Both the position numbers and the translations under genes were made by a program. This document shows, piece after piece, positions 47,345 to 58,660 of a DNA stretch of 64,000 nucleotides. Source of the stretch: Incurvaria masculella (taxonomy: Eukaryota; Arthropoda; Insecta; Lepidoptera; Incurvariidae). The notes below the pieces were generated by a model. That model was not told where the DNA came from. It saw nothing but the letters and a program-made list of their open reading frames with translations, and made no database searches. Location of the stretch: contig OX335652.1 in the NCBI GenBank assembly GCA_946894095.1, positions 7,835,001-7,899,000 on the forward strand, given 5' to 3'. Positions within the stretch are counted from its first letter, which is position 1, and each line of letters opens with the position of its first letter.

Positions 47345-47470
47345 TCATGACGTTAAGCCTAATACACTACATGGAAACATCGTGCCATGCCATGACCTAA
47401 CTTATATCGCGGCTACATTGAATTGGATGGAAAATGTATTTGCCGCTTCGACCATCGTTCATTCAATGCG
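47345..47470 (-). mobile_element. SINE tail fragment, minus orientation
   Basis: 'taagcctaatacactacatg', 'tgccatgccatgacctaact', 'cggctacattgaattggatg' and 'gccgcttcgaccatcg'. Confidence 0.65.
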
Positions 47471-47875
47471 TAGCCTATAACTATATCAACCCTATAACGT
47501 TCTTACGCATGTCCGTTTGTTAGTCACTGTACACCAATTCGAGTAAACGAACTGATATTTTGTGCATTTATTTTTGAACACGAAACTAAATTTATTATTT
47601 AGAAAATGAAAAATGTATTTAAGGCCCTGGTAATAGCCAAATCGCAAAGTTAGACGAGGCACCCCAAGTTAACTAATTAAGTCTGACGATTAGAAGTGTC
47701 ATTCTTACAATATATGATTCCTTGTCTAAGGAACAACCTATTTTCGCTAATGTCTGTTTCTTTCTTCTATACAAAAAACATTGCGGAAACGGTGACCATT
47801 TCCGAACTTTTTGGACTAAATGTAGAAATCTAAAAGCAAATGGAATTATTTGTGTATGCATATATGCTGTTTTTG

Positions 47876-47899
47876 TAAGGTTAGGTTAGGTTAGGTTAG
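47876..47899 (+). repeat. short (TTAGG)n tract
   Basis: TAAGG followed by four TTAGG-type units. TTAGG is the insect telomere unit, but a tract this short is most simply an interstitial microsatellite. Confidence 0.85.
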
Positions 47900-50672
47900 A
47901 AATCATATTACTTTCAGATTTCTAATATGAAAAATCGACTTTTTCTTATTATTATTTAAATAAATTATGGAATCAAAAAATATTAACAATACATTATCAG
48001 TCTGGAGTTCTATTTGGACTTGCTGCGGCCTTTCACAACATATTATTACATTTGTTTAATGGTGCATTTGTATGGGGTGAGTAGTTGACTAGTCCATTTT
48101 TTCAATAACATCTTTTAAGGACTGAGGTTTTGACGATAACCTTTGACGATGGCTGCATTTAACTAGATATTATGTTATCAAAGATTTTTTCTCTTTGCAC
48201 AGGAATTTGCTGTTATATCGATTGATGTTCACTTTCATGTCCCATTCATTTGAAGGGAATAACAAGTGTTCCGAGATTTTGTAAATACTTTTTATCATTA
48301 TCACAAAGTTAACAATATGATCAAAATATGATTTAAGAGCACAGTCGCTAAGATGTTATCAAATAAAAGGAGGAGTTTTAAAGGCCTTCTTCTAAATTTG
48401 TAAATTTTGGGTCTTAATTTTTAATTAATTAATTAATACGTTACAAATAATCTTAATTAAAAATATATTAATTAATAATAATATTTAGAATAAATTAATA
48501 ACAAAATAAAATTGTATTCACTAATTTAAAAGGTTTTTTTTCCAATATAGGAAGCCAACTATTTATTACGCATAACTGAAAAGTCTCCTAAATTACATCC
48601 GTCCGTAATCAGTGCTTCAGCGTTTAAGATTCTAGCCTTCTTATTAAGATGCTTTGTGCAAAGTGTGTCTTCATTGAGAACCTTTAATCATTCTGACTAC
48701 CCCAGACCGACTTCCCTGATGAACTTTCGACTGTCTTCCATCCGTCTTCCTTCATCCATAGAAGAAGTGAAAAGCGTCCAACCGTACCAAATACGACACT
48801 TATGCAACCAGCCAGGAGTGGGCGGTGCGACCCCCGTTCTGGAAGCCAATTCTGGGAATTACGAGTTGATGAATCAGGATTGTTTTCAGGAGAGGAATTT
48901 ACTTTGACATTACTTTGGTATTCTGGTAATACCGCACGCAATGGGTGGTACGAACTGAAACATATCCATGCGTTTCGTTTCCTTACGAAAAATTACATTA
49001 AGTGATCAGTAAATACGTTATAATAGGTCGGAAGTTATTTATTAATTCAGTGAGGATTTAGGTGTGTGTCCCGTACGTAAACGAATTAGCGCAAGAATTG
49101 GCCCCCTGTCCCGCCGCCGCACCGCGCCGATCGAGTGACAATGTATCGTAGAATGCGCGCACGCACTCAATGGAGTGTCCGTGAATGAACAGCCTTTCCG
49201 ATGAATGGCCTGCGCCAGGCTTTATATGAAAGTCATTCCATTGTAGATCGGTCATTGTTGCTAAGTATCTATTTTGTGTTATAAAAGTATTCTTTATTCC
49301 TTGTTCAGGAAAGATTTTCATCGTATTTATGATAACTTAGAAAAAAGGTTTAATATTTGTCGCAATATTTTATTGTAACATTTTATTTAGACTTTTTATT
49401 GGCCATTTTAGTATACAAGAATAACAAACAAGCTATAAATACACACAAATATTAATTATTTTTTGGAAGAGGCCTTAACAGCTCGAGATTTGCCAGAATT
49501 ATCTAGTAAAGCTGTATTTGTACTCCTAGAGTTAGAAGTAACTGACCCGAACATAAAACTACATAATTTCCCTCAGAAATACTGAGCAAATATTGCAGTA
49601 AAAAGTTGTTGCATTATTGTGAATTCGACATTTTAAAATTTTACTTTATTATATTGAAAAACATTTTTACAGAATCACTCTAAGATTGATTGGCCTATAA
49701 TGCTTGGTTACATCTAGAAAACGCCTTGACACGATGTTACCGAACATGCACCAAATATATACTCTGTTCGGTAGCGGCGTAAAAATTAATTGTCGAGTAG
49801 TTATCTGACTGTTTAACTGACTATGGAATAATCGGCACTAAATCAGGCAACACAATCTGGGCCGGGATGTTTTTGTTTTTTGGAAAAGTGTATCCTGGGT
49901 TAGAGAAAAAAAATTGTACTAAGATTTTATGTTTTTTATAATTTTTTTAAATGCCTGTCAAGAGGAATCGACAAAAAAATATATACCCATATAACATGAA
50001 AGACATCCATATACTGTATCTTGTTCTGACGCAACTGTGCGTTTGCAGAAATAATCCTTTTATTTTTCAGGATTATTTTAAATCCAGGCTGTGGGATTCT
50101 ACAAATTCAGTAAGTAGTGTCTAGACTTAGTTTTTGCCGTTTTCCCATCACTTGGACGAGCGTTTTTAATTAACTACTGAGCGGCGGCTCAATCGCAGGC
50201 CTACCGGGCGCTGCTGACACAACCCATCAGCGGAAGTCACGCGGAGCTTTAGACGCGCTGAAATTATAATTAAAACTCGATTACTCGTTCTTGGAGTCCT
50301 ATTCATCGATAACCAGCGCATTTAAAAACTTTTTTCTTTTCTCATCCTTATTTTAATAAAATATAATACTAATCAGGGAAATATAAAATTGGCCTAACAA
50401 TTTTATTTCATAAGAAATCTTGTCTATATACTTAATTTTGTAATCGGTTGTTTGTTTGCTTTCTTGAATAAATCAAATTATTATCGGCACAATGATTTCT
50501 TTCTACTACTAGATGGTGCTGATTTCGGGTATTGATCCTTCGCTAAGGCGTTTTGACTGCAATTATTGTTCTAATTTCTGACGTCACTAAAGTAGATTTT
50601 GTTATCGGACACAGTAGATTACGTAAGCCCGGATTTATCAATATATTTTGTGAGTTTTAATGGACACGACAT
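47900..50672. other. intergenic, no supported gene
   Basis: 48640-49320 is non-repetitive with even composition, including a GC-rich block (49100-49130: ccctgtcccgccgccgcacc); open frames there show no domain. A right-end fragment of the 33875 MITE lies at about 49778-49840. Some of this may be regulatory for ind (8-9 kb downstream), but that is only a positional guess. Confidence 0.4.
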
Positions 50673-50962
50673 TTTTTATGTAACTAGACATGAGTGGCTA
50701 ATACCAAACTGACCTTTAGATATTAGCCTAATACACCACACGGGAACTAGGTGCCATGATAGGACCTTCCTTTATATTGCTGGGCTTCGTTGAACTGGGT
50801 GGAAAACACCGACAATTTTCATTGCCGCTTCGACCATCGTTTAACGATTAACCCTACTACCTAGTAAGTAAGGAAGAGGACTTACATGTTTACGTGGAAT
50901 CCAAAATACGGGCCGCCTCAACGGTTGAAGATGGTCACCCATCCAGAACCCAACCGCGCTCA
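50673..50962 (-). mobile_element. 5S-headed SINE, minus orientation
   Basis: 3' end 'taactagacatgagtggcta', then 'aactaggtgccatgatagga', 'ttcattgccgcttcgaccat', 'ctacctagtaagtaagga' and 'gtggaatcc'. The head 'ggtcacccatccagaaccca' reads on the minus strand as TCTGGATGGGTGACC, the 5S rRNA box C word. Confidence 0.75.
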
Positions 50963-51160
50963 GAAGAAAGAAGAAAGAAAGAAAATACGTTTATTTTTTC
51001 TCAACACAACTTAGAACACTTACAAAATTCAAAATACACATTTGTGGAGAAAAAAAAGGTGCCAGCTCAGCATTTTGTGCTGCAGGTCCCTCTTGATGAG
51101 TGAACTACAGCGCTGATGTTACGCTGGTCCGGACACACTTCTATCCTGAGTCTAGAAAAC
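50963..51160 (-). mobile_element. retroposon 3' end related to 44037-44283
   Basis: 'aagaaagaaagaaaatacgt', 'tttattttttctcaacacaa', 'aggtgccagctcagcatttt' and 'cagcgctgatgttacgctgg'. The A/G-rich start is the tail on the minus strand. Confidence 0.55.
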
Positions 51161-51489
51161 AGCTTTTGTAGCGGTTTTCAAAGCGTTTTTTTTAACGAAA
51201 ATATTCCGGAGCATAATTTTTTTAGTCAATCAAGGCTTTCTGTAGAAAAAACTCGATTTGAAAATTGCTATAAAAGCGGATTCCTGATTACTGAATGCCA
51301 GGAATAGACCTGCTGAGGTGCGATATCTCATTGGTTTTAGGTTATTTTACATTTAAGTATTGTAATCATATATTTTATTCTGTTTCAGACAAATATCCAG
51401 ACCAAAAAAATCTGATCGATTGCAAAATCTGAATAAGTTAGTAAAGATTTATAGATAGACAAATTTCGACAAATGTCAGGACCAAAAAC

Positions 51490-51572
51490 TTTTACAGATT
51501 ATTTTCAAAATCTGATTACAATGCTTAAAATGTGGATGTTGCTGAAACTCAAATTAATCTTAAATATGTGTG
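51490..51572 (+). repeat. half copy of the foldback MITE at 9924-10015
   Basis: 'aatctgattacaatgctt', then 'ggatgttgctgaaactcaaa' and 'ttaatctt' repeat the right arm and flank of the hairpin near 10 kb; the left arm is not recognisable. Confidence 0.55.
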
Positions 51573-51719
51573 TTCTCCGAAACAAGAGAAATGTGGTCAT
51601 TGTTTTTGTTTCATGTTACTTCATTTTATGTTATCTACTAAGGGATTCACTGCTGCAGGTCTCTTTAAAATCACTACACATGCATAAAAGTGCAATTTTC
51701 TATGGATTCTTCTAACCTG

Positions 51720-52329
51720 TTGAAGTCGGTTAATCGGCACGGTTCAAACACTCAAGGAGCCGACTGCGTGTCGATACATCATTACATAATACCGATCTTT
51801 AGTCAATGAAAATAGTCCGCGGCGGAATGCTACCCCGGCCAGACAGAATGGCACCATTGTACACCCGCTCATATAATAACGACTCGCACATCCACAACGG
51901 CGCACGGAGAATGCACTACGAACGATTCTTCCACAGAGTCGTGTCGAATCTATTGTCCCGGGCACTTCATTCATGCCGAACATTCGAAGAATCATTTCGA
52001 ACGATTCATTGATGAGGCAAACTTCGAAATAAGTTACTCTAACACGATTTAGCTGGGCCCGTCGGCGTCGGTGGGAGAGTGTGACGAATTTTCCAGTGGG
52101 TGTACAAAGGAGTGAAGCGCTGGGAGGTGTGGAGGCGTATTGGGACAGGATTCGTGTGGAAAATCGCTTCACAAAGTTCCAGAAGTTGCCGGTGGAGTTT
52201 GGGCCGAACAAGAAATGCAGGCCGAGGGGTTCGTGATAATGGAAGACGTTTTGATTAAAGCGGCTCGTGTGGCTAAGCCAGTCGCCATGGGTTTAAGGCT
52301 TGTTCGGGTCATGCACTACTTTTCATCTT
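51720..52329. other. unrecognised GC-balanced block
   Basis: Contains 'acgaacgattcttccac' and 'tcgaacgattcattg', and open frames on both strands (155 aa on minus at 51744-52211). The frame has no recognised domain. It could be a decayed mobile element or a conserved non-coding block. Confidence 0.35.
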
Positions 52330-52430
52330 TTTCTGAGTTGTTTAAATAGATTTCGTCACGAAGGCGATCATTAGATAGGTAAGACCGCCCAAGGTGGGCC
52401 CATCGCGATGGATAAAACTATCACAGAAAA
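52330..52430 (+). mobile_element. SINE head fragment, diverged
   Basis: 'tttttctgagttgtttaaat', 'tttcgtcacgaaggcgatc' and 'catcgcgatggataaaacta' resemble the head and linker at 9060-9412. Confidence 0.45.
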
Positions 52431-52719
52431 TCAATTTAAGTTTCTGAAATTTTGCGAGCAGACTCGATAACTATATGGAACTTATTTGTCGATTCAGTTT
52501 TTGAAAAAAAAAATGTACCTAAAGCGATTGGTACTTATTGCAGTGAGAAAAATAATAGGATTTTGTTTTAAGGTGCACAGTGAACATTTATTTCGCTATA
52601 AGCTATCCAAAGGAAGACTCAACAGTTTGGAAGAAACACACAAGCAAATATGATACAGCGCCATACGGTAACAGAATACTTCCTTCACTTCCTTTGCTGT
52701 CGTGCAACCTCTCTCTTTA

Positions 52720-52748
52720 TCTATGCGTACAAAGGTTGTACGCATAGA
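52720..52748. repeat. short perfect hairpin
   Basis: TCTATGCGTAC, loop aaaggtt, GTACGCATAGA. No U-run or promoter is evident. Confidence 0.6.
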
Positions 52749-52879
52749 CTGTCCTTCTCCAACTAATATTATAAATGGAAAAGTATATTTATTGGTGTAT
52801 CCCTATTTTACTAAGCAACGGAGGGCAGATATATGTAGTTTATGGACCGGAGAGTAACATAGGCGACTTTTTATAAAAA

Positions 52880-53195
52880 AAAAACCGGCCAAGTGCGAGT
52901 CGGACTCGCACACGAAGGGTTCCGTACCATCGTAGAAAAAAAAAACAAAAAAATCACGTTTTTTGTATGGGAGCCCCCTTTAATTTTAATTATTTTTTAA
53001 TCTTACCTATTTGTTGTTACAGCGGCAAAATAAATACACACTCTGTGAAAATTTCAGCTGTCTACCTGTTATGGTTACTGAGATACAGCCCTGTGACAGA
53101 CGGACAGACGGACGGACAGACGGACGGACGGACGGACGGACAGCGGAGGCTTAGTAATAGGGTTACGTTTTCACCCTTTGGGTACGGAACCCTAA
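52880..53195 (-). mobile_element. Helentron-like element, copy 12, complete
   Basis: AAAACCGGCCAAGTGCGAG, intact hairpin gtgcgagtcggactcgcac, 'tgttgttacagcggcaaaat', GGAC run and GGTACGGAACCCTA. The next 45 bp (53205-53240: gtcccgggcggagcccggca, ccgcagctagt) are a fragment of the CCCGGC-type repeat in minus orientation. Confidence 0.92.
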
Positions 53196-54164
53196 AAACT
53201 ATTCAATATTGTCCCGGGCGGAGCCCGGCACCGCAGCTAGTTTTTATGCACACTTTACGGGGATGACTTCGTCAATTTGGTAATGGTACGTCTCGTGGCC
53301 ACCTGGGCACAAATCCACTCACTTCAGCTACATAAATATTGTTCGTCATTATATCGTTACTTATTCCCTCTAGATATTAAAATTATGTCAACATATCCCC
53401 CTTGATACATATCGTCTCTTTATCTTCTTAAGTTAAGAAAACTCTCTGACCCACAATTGCGGAACTTGTCCGATTCACTTTCTAAACTTTTATCAAGAAA
53501 CGCATTTCTACTGCATTGTGTTTGTATAAAAAAACATTATTTTAGCAAAACTTCTGCTTATTTTTTGCTTTTAACTGAAATGATGTCTTCGTTTGACTCT
53601 GTCAGAGCTTGCTAGTTTAAAATACCACCCCCATCATCGTGTTTAACATAAGCCCAACACACCACTTTCCCATAGAAACTAGGTGCCAAGCCAGGAATTT
53701 CCCTTAATAGACAGGCGTAAAATTCGGAAGGAACTACTGCGAATGGCATTTATTAAAACTTTTTGTCACCGAGTTTTATTTTAGACTAAATTCGATCCCG
53801 CTGAAGACGATTCTACCCGATGACAGCCCCTCCCCCTACCTTCCCCTCTGCCTACTTCCCCCCTTGCCCCCCAAAACGTGTCCCTAACAGCGGCTACACA
53901 AAATACTAGGACCTAAAAGAAAGCTGTCAATTATACAAAATATCTTTTTAAATTATTTATAATATTTGCTTGAAAATAATGTCAAAGCAGTAATAATTTG
54001 TGAGATATGACTGGCGATGGTATATACCAACCCGTGTAGCCTTAAACTACCACCTTGTGATATATCGTTGAAGAGGCAATAAATATCTGTATTATCCAAT
54101 CAGTACAATGCATCTATCAATTATATTCTCTTCATTTTACTATTATTTTCATCTAGCCTGTTTC
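53196..54164. other. intergenic with SINE remnant
   Basis: 53641-53725 holds a decayed SINE tail in minus orientation (agcccaacacaccactttcc, aactaggtgccaagccagga). A C-rich stretch lies at 53825-53880. No gene is visible. Confidence 0.45.
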
Positions 54165-54530
54165 TAAGTGTGATAAGTACGAATGCGAGCTACTCTATGG
54201 TTCGGAATCCATGATAAACTGTAGGTCCTCTTCTCCTACTAGGTGGTAGAGTTTAAGCCTTCCCGGGTTGGTACCGTCGCATAGCAAAATTTTGTCCGTG
54301 TTTTCTATCCAGTTCAATGCAGCCGTGCAATATAAGAATGTTCCTGGTATGACACCTAGTTCCCATGTGGTGTGTTAGGCCAAAGTCTCACGTTCAGTTT
54401 GGCATTAGCCATCCATGTTCAGTTACATAAAAAAAAAACCATCCACGTCCAGTTGAATAAAAACATCGATATAAAAGGAATGTTCATGTCATGGCACCTC
54501 GTTGGTCTAACATCATGACGATAGGTCTGG
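54165..54530 (+). mobile_element. SINE with shared tail, plus a second 3' end
   Basis: 'gtgataagtacgaatgcgag', 'ggttcggaatccatgataaa', 'taggtcctcttctcctacta', 'cccgggttggtaccgtcgca', 'gcagccgtgcaatataagaa' and 'cacctagttcccatgtggtg', ending ccatccatgttcagttac and an A-run at 54430-54440. A further tail piece (gttcatgtcatggcacctcg) follows. Confidence 0.75.
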
Positions 54531-55187
54531 TTAAAACTTAGGTTAATATTTAATGCATTCACCAAAAATAATTAATCTCAGTTTAAAAAATATAATTTTA
54601 AATTCGCAGTCTGCCAAACTACGTTATTCAAAATAATCGAACATTAAATCCTTCTATTCTTAGTCTTTAAGTTAGTTATTTAAATTATTCAATGATTGGA
54701 ATTGATTGAAAATCTGTATATCTTATCGTGTAACAAAAAAACATCGATTCAGATCGAAGATACCTGGAAACCCCTATTGTGAAATACAATCGACCAACAA
54801 GAATTTAAGATCTCCTGCCAGCCTCGCCAACTAAACTTGCGCTATAAAAACTTTAGCAAAAGTTGGTCGTCTATTCGAGACGCTTTCAGAGAACTTAAAA
54901 CATAATAAGTAAGAAGTACATCAATTTCTTTGCGGTCTCACAATTGTAGGAAAGTATTGTGAGAAAAATAATAAATGTAGCTCCTGGATATACGTACTCT
55001 TTTGCTCTAAATTCTACGCGTAGGATTCAAAGACTTCACGTCAAACAGTCCAATCTTCTAAAGTTTAGCTCTTTAAAAATAAAAAAAATGGCACGGATAG
55101 TGAAAAAAAGATGCGAGTTTTATTAATTTCAAGTGTTCCAAACTTGCCAAATTCGCACTTAATTTCACGGTAGAGAGACCCCTGAGA
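54531..55187. other. intergenic upstream of ind, nothing recognised
   Basis: AT-rich. No supported gene or repeat. Confidence 0.35.
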
Positions 55188-55345
55188 ATGCTTGGCTCGC
55201 GTGGCGGCGCGGGGTGGGGGTGGGGGCGGGCGAGGGGGGAGCGGGCGCCCCACCCCGGGGGCGGCACCGACCTGCCCCCCCCCCCCCCCCGCCGCCGCTG
55301 CAACCCGCCGAGTGCATGCGATACTCGCCGGGGGCAGCTCAACTG
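55188..55345. other. extreme GC-rich, G/C-run block upstream of ind
   Basis: Multiple G runs (ggggtgggggtgggggcggg) are followed by a run of 16 C at 55275-55290 and CpG-rich sequence to about 55345. It could form a G-quadruplex or i-motif. It stands out sharply from AT-rich flanks and lies about 2.3 kb upstream of ind. It matches no repeat family here, and a similar tract exists at 16741-16806. Confidence 0.6.
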
Positions 55346-55448
55346 CGCCTGCGCGATTTTGATACTAGTGGATTAACCAAATTGTGATTGACGATTGGAT
55401 CACCTTGGTTGCATCGCATTTTGTTGATTCGTGTAAAAGCAATAAAAA

Positions 55449-55707
55449 CAACCGGCCAAGTCCTAGTTGTACTAGCACACGAAGGGTTCTATACCATCAT
55501 ACAAGATTTGACCCAACATAATCACGTTTCTGGTCTTTTATTTTAGCCTTTAATTTTATTTTTGTTTTTATTCTGGCTGTCTACCTAGATATCTCGGTTC
55601 ATGAGATACAGCCCTGTGACAAATGAACGGACTGACGGACGGACGGACGGACAGCGGAGGCTTAGTAAGAGGGTTCTATTTGCCACTCATTGGGTACAGA
55701 CCCCTAA
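55449..55707 (-). mobile_element. Helentron-like element, copy 13, diverged
   Basis: 'aaccggccaagtcctagttg', 'acgaagggttctataccatc' and a GGAC run, ending 'tgggtacagacccctaattt'. The 'tgttgttatagcggc' block is missing and the hairpin is mutated. Confidence 0.78.
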
Positions 55708-57396
55708 TTTTTGTTTTCTAAATATTTCAATATTGGAATAGTGACCCTGACGCAAGAACACATAAAAAATCGTGGAATTACTCATGATAGAAAAATCGGT
55801 ATTTAATATATTTCATTCTTGACATAATGCTTCCATGCATCGCAGTAATGTTTCATGCAAACCATTAATTTAAATAGCATGTAATAAGCATTCTTGTAAA
55901 ATCATTAATAATAGAGAATTTTGATCACTTTACAAGACTGAGGAATTAGAGGATTCATAGTTAGGGTAAGCAAGTAATAATTATAAGAATATTTGCAGAT
56001 ACAATACTTCTACAAATTAGGTGCAATTCGAATTTATCAATTTAAAAATAAAACACAACCACCAAAACCTTAATAATGCTGCAAAGGTTTGCTAACGAAC
56101 ACCCAGGGTACTTGGAAAATGTCAAAATCTGAGACTTAATTCGACCCATTAAATAATCTTGGTTGGTTTCCAAATTGATTACTATTCGTATTTATTGTTG
56201 TGCTTCTTTTTTAATCAAAGACGTCATGTTGTTCCAGAGAACAGACCAGTAGGACAAAAGATACATCGACAAAAGAAAAAATTACTACTAATTCCCGGAG
56301 GGGTAATTAGAGGTATTTGTGTGCCGTAAGTTTCTATCATAGCCTACTTACTTCGTTCGGTTTCTCAACTATAATAAAATTATAAATTTCAGTTTTATTC
56401 ATTCTGTACACTGAAAAAGTAAACAACACTTAATAGTTTCTTGCAAACTGGGCATAGGTTTGCCGATACATGCAACACAATTATAAAGCCCACAACGAAA
56501 ACAATTCATATTCAAAAATACTTTTTCGTACTCTTCTTCTATTCGTGCATGCCATTGGCTATTAAATCAATGTTGTTTGCTCATCGACCACTTAGAATTT
56601 GTCCTATACGAAGCATATGACCTGTCTGGTATATATGTTAGTAATATAATACAGAATTCACGAAAAATGTTTTCGGTGGCAAAGTTCAAGTAGTGGGTAC
56701 AAAAGGGAGCCCGCGAATGCCAGTTGTTAAATTGTTAAGAAAGTCCTACCTACTACGCTTCAGTCTCTCTCGGTTGCAAAAGTTTGTAGATTGGCGAAGA
56801 GTTTGTCCTTCCTTGTCCGCCCGTGGCGCCGAGAGAGCGTCCTATTACTCTTCGAGGGACTCTGAAAGGTCCGTTTTTTGCGGCCGACAGCAAGAGGAAA
56901 GCTCAGCGTTAGTAATAGATTTGTTTTGTTGTTTTCTTCAAAATTCACTACGAAGCATAATGACAAATAGCTTCCAACAGTTGTGTAAATGTTGGAAAAG
57001 TGGATATGATTGTAGTAACGCAATAACTAACGTTCGGGAATATTGTTCGAAACAGTCTGAAACTAAATGAAACAGTGGTCGCATTGAAACAGTGTTGTCT
57101 CTAAAAAAAGGTAACATACTTAATGTAGTATAAATATGATGGTTATCCAAAAACATTTTCTTAGTTCACAAATTATTTAAAAGAAAGATATAAATAAAAT
57201 ATCAAGATTAACACATTCAGCTATACTATAAAATATTACAGTGTAAACACTATTACAATACAGACCTGGATGTTTACAATGGAAACCCAAAGTGGGGATA
57301 TTTAGGGGTGGATGTTATTAACGAAGCGCCCCATTGTCGAGTTCAAAAATGCTTAATAATACAACTAAAAATGTTTTTAAGTATGTGGAGGGGACA
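55708..57396. other. upstream region of ind
   Basis: No repeat family from this window recurs in 56420-57390 apart from a possible isolated end (tacactgaaaaag at 56406). 56690-56930 is GC-balanced with frames on both strands but no known domain. This repeat-poor stretch is where I would first look for ind enhancers. Confidence 0.4.
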
Positions 57397-57410
57397 TCTC
57401 TCTCTCGCTC
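57397..57410 (+). promoter_or_regulatory. GAGA-type tract upstream of ind
   Basis: TCTCTCTCTCGCTC on the plus strand gives GAGCGAGAGAGAGA on the minus strand, a binding-type sequence for GAGA factor (Trl). It lies about 105 bp upstream of the TATA-like box. Function is inferred only from sequence and position. Confidence 0.45.
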
Positions 57411-57502
57411 GCGGGCCAGGGGTGTCGTCCGTCCGTCCCGATGGTGCATTGTTACCGAATTGTGTGGGGTGCAAGATGGGTGGGGAACCTTCTTGCCCAC
57501 CC

Positions 57503-57567
57503 TATAAGTTCGGTGATCGCTCCTCGTACCGGATTAGTACAACTGCGATAACCATCGGGGTAGGTCA
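57503..57567 (+). promoter_or_regulatory. candidate ind core promoter (TATA-like, Inr-like, DPE-like)
   Basis: TATAAG is at 57503-57508. A weak initiator, TTAGTA, is at 57534-57539. If its A (57536) is +1, GGTCA at 57563-57567 falls exactly at +28 to +32 and fits the DPE consensus RGWYV. The 33-bp TATA-to-start distance is acceptable. The initiator is the weak point, and the spacing match could be chance. Confidence 0.4.
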
Positions 57568-57644
57568 AACCGTTTTAGTGTGAACCGTCTGTGCCGGGAT
57601 ACGAACTGTAATATCAAAGCGTTGTGTGAATTGTGTCAATCGAA

Positions 57645-58526
57645 ATGTCGAGATCCTTTTTAGTAGACTCTTTGATCAACAAAGACTACTGTTCGACTAA
57701 GATGCCGCCGGAGAGTCTAGTTCCGGAGCCGCCGTACGGGAGCGCGCATGCGCGAGCGCACCTCCCGCTGCTGCCGTACCAGCACGCCGGCTACCTCGGC
57801 AACTACCTCTTCTCGCTGAGCTTCCAGCAGCAGCAGGCGGCGCTCTTCAGTCCGCTGCTCGCCCACAAGAGCCAGCTCATGAAGCCGGTCCCGCGGGCGC
57901 CGGCCGAGATCTGCCGCCCCTACCTGCCCTACGCCGACCTCCGACTGAAGAGGGAGTCGCCGCCGCTCGAGCCGAGCAGCCCGTCCCCGAGCGACGCGTC
58001 CTCGCCGAAGACGATGCGGCGAGGGTCGGCCGACCACAGCCGCCAGTCGACGCCGACGCCGCCGCTCGCGCTCGCAGAGGAGCGGCTCCCCGGCTACAGC
58101 AAGGAGCGGCGGAGGCTCGACATGAAGGAGGACTCGAGCAAGCGCATCCGGACCGCCTTCACGAGCACGCAGCTGCTCGAGCTCGAGCGGGAGTTCTCGC
58201 TGAACATGTACCTGTCGAGGCTGCGGCGGATCGAGATCGCGACGAACCTGCGGCTCTCGGAGAAGCAGGTGAAGATCTGGTTCCAGAACCGGCGGGTGAA
58301 GCACAAGAAGGAGGACGGCGGGGCGGAGGGTGTGCCGCCGGCGAGGAAGTGCTGCTGCGCGCGGGGGTGCGGCGGGGGAGCGGGCGCGCGGCGATCGTCG
58401 CGCTCGGAGTCCTCGTGCGACGCCGAGCACGAGCAGGTCGACGTCGTCAGCCACGACGACGCCGCCCCCCCGCCGGTGTCAGCACTCCCGGGAAGATGCC
58501 GAGACTTCGACCAACTCATTGGATAA
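57645..58526 (+). CDS. ind: Gsx-family homeodomain transcription factor (intermediate neuroblasts defective)
   Basis: Encodes 293 residues. The N-terminus, [11 protein letters not shown], is the conserved N-terminal motif of Gsx proteins. Pro/Ser-rich sequence follows, with a Gln run at about 61-64. The homeodomain spans about 165-224 ([20 protein letters not shown] onward), with Arg5, Phe8, Trp48 (W212), Gln50 (Q214) and Asn51 (N215). [13 protein letters not shown] and [16 protein letters not shown] are Gsx hallmarks. After it come Cys-rich KCCCARGC and an acidic Ser/Asp/Glu tail, placed like the Cys-containing tail of vertebrate Gsx. The ATG at 57645 is preferred: an in-frame TGA lies at 57627-57629 and the known Gsx N-terminus starts here; the upstream GTG at 57633 adds only four residues. 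In Drosophila, ind patterns the intermediate column of neuroblasts as a nuclear regulator; the same role here is inferred. The frame is uninterrupted, so the coding part has no intron. Base composition is far more GC-rich than the surroundings, and the long antisense frames are artefacts of this. Confidence 0.96.
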   Translation: MSRSFLVDSLINKDYCSTKMPPESLVPEPPYGSAHARAHLPLLPYQHAGYLGNYLFSLSFQQQQAALFSPLLAHKSQLMKPVPRAPAEICRPYLPYADLRLKRESPPLEPSSPSPSDASSPKTMRRGSADHSRQSTPTPPLALAEERLPGYSKERRRLDMKEDSSKRIRTAFTSTQLLELEREFSLNMYLSRLRRIEIATNLRLSEKQVKIWFQNRRVKHKKEDGGAEGVPPARKCCCARGCGGGAGARRSSRSESSCDAEHEQVDVVSHDDAAPPPVSALPGRCRDFDQLIG

Positions 58527-58660
58527 ATAATATATTTGGGAACTGTGGGATATCAACGCACTTTAGGATAAAGATTAGGTAGCGACATTGTTGACGTGTT
58601 TGGATTTTTTATTGTACATATGCAAAGTAATTTATTGAGAATAAAATATATTTAATTATA
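58527..58660 (+). promoter_or_regulatory. presumed ind 3'UTR with Pumilio-type element
   Basis: The AT-rich stretch after the stop contains TGTACATA at 58613-58620, matching the PUF/Pumilio recognition pattern UGUANAUA, 27 bases before the polyadenylation signal. The functional link is inferred. Confidence 0.45.
58640..58645 (+). terminator. polyadenylation signal of ind
   Basis: AATAAA, 114 bases after the stop codon, followed within 30 bases by T-rich sequence. This is the first canonical signal downstream of the gene. Confidence 0.7.

Noticed and set aside
47876..47899. TTAGG units as telomere or subtelomere
   Set aside because: Only about four units; short TTAGG runs are common interstitial microsatellites.
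51744..52211. 155-residue minus-strand frame
   Set aside because: No domain recognised, unusual composition and no neighbouring signals; more likely chance in a GC-balanced block.
57633..57644. Upstream in-frame GTG as ind start
   Set aside because: The Gsx family begins MSRSF, which is encoded by the ATG at 57645. GTG starts are not expected for a nuclear eukaryotic gene.
57717..58454. 245-residue minus-strand open frame opposite ind
   Set aside because: It is Arg/Leu/Pro-rich, has no domain, and is the expected shadow of a GC-rich coding strand with G/C third positions.
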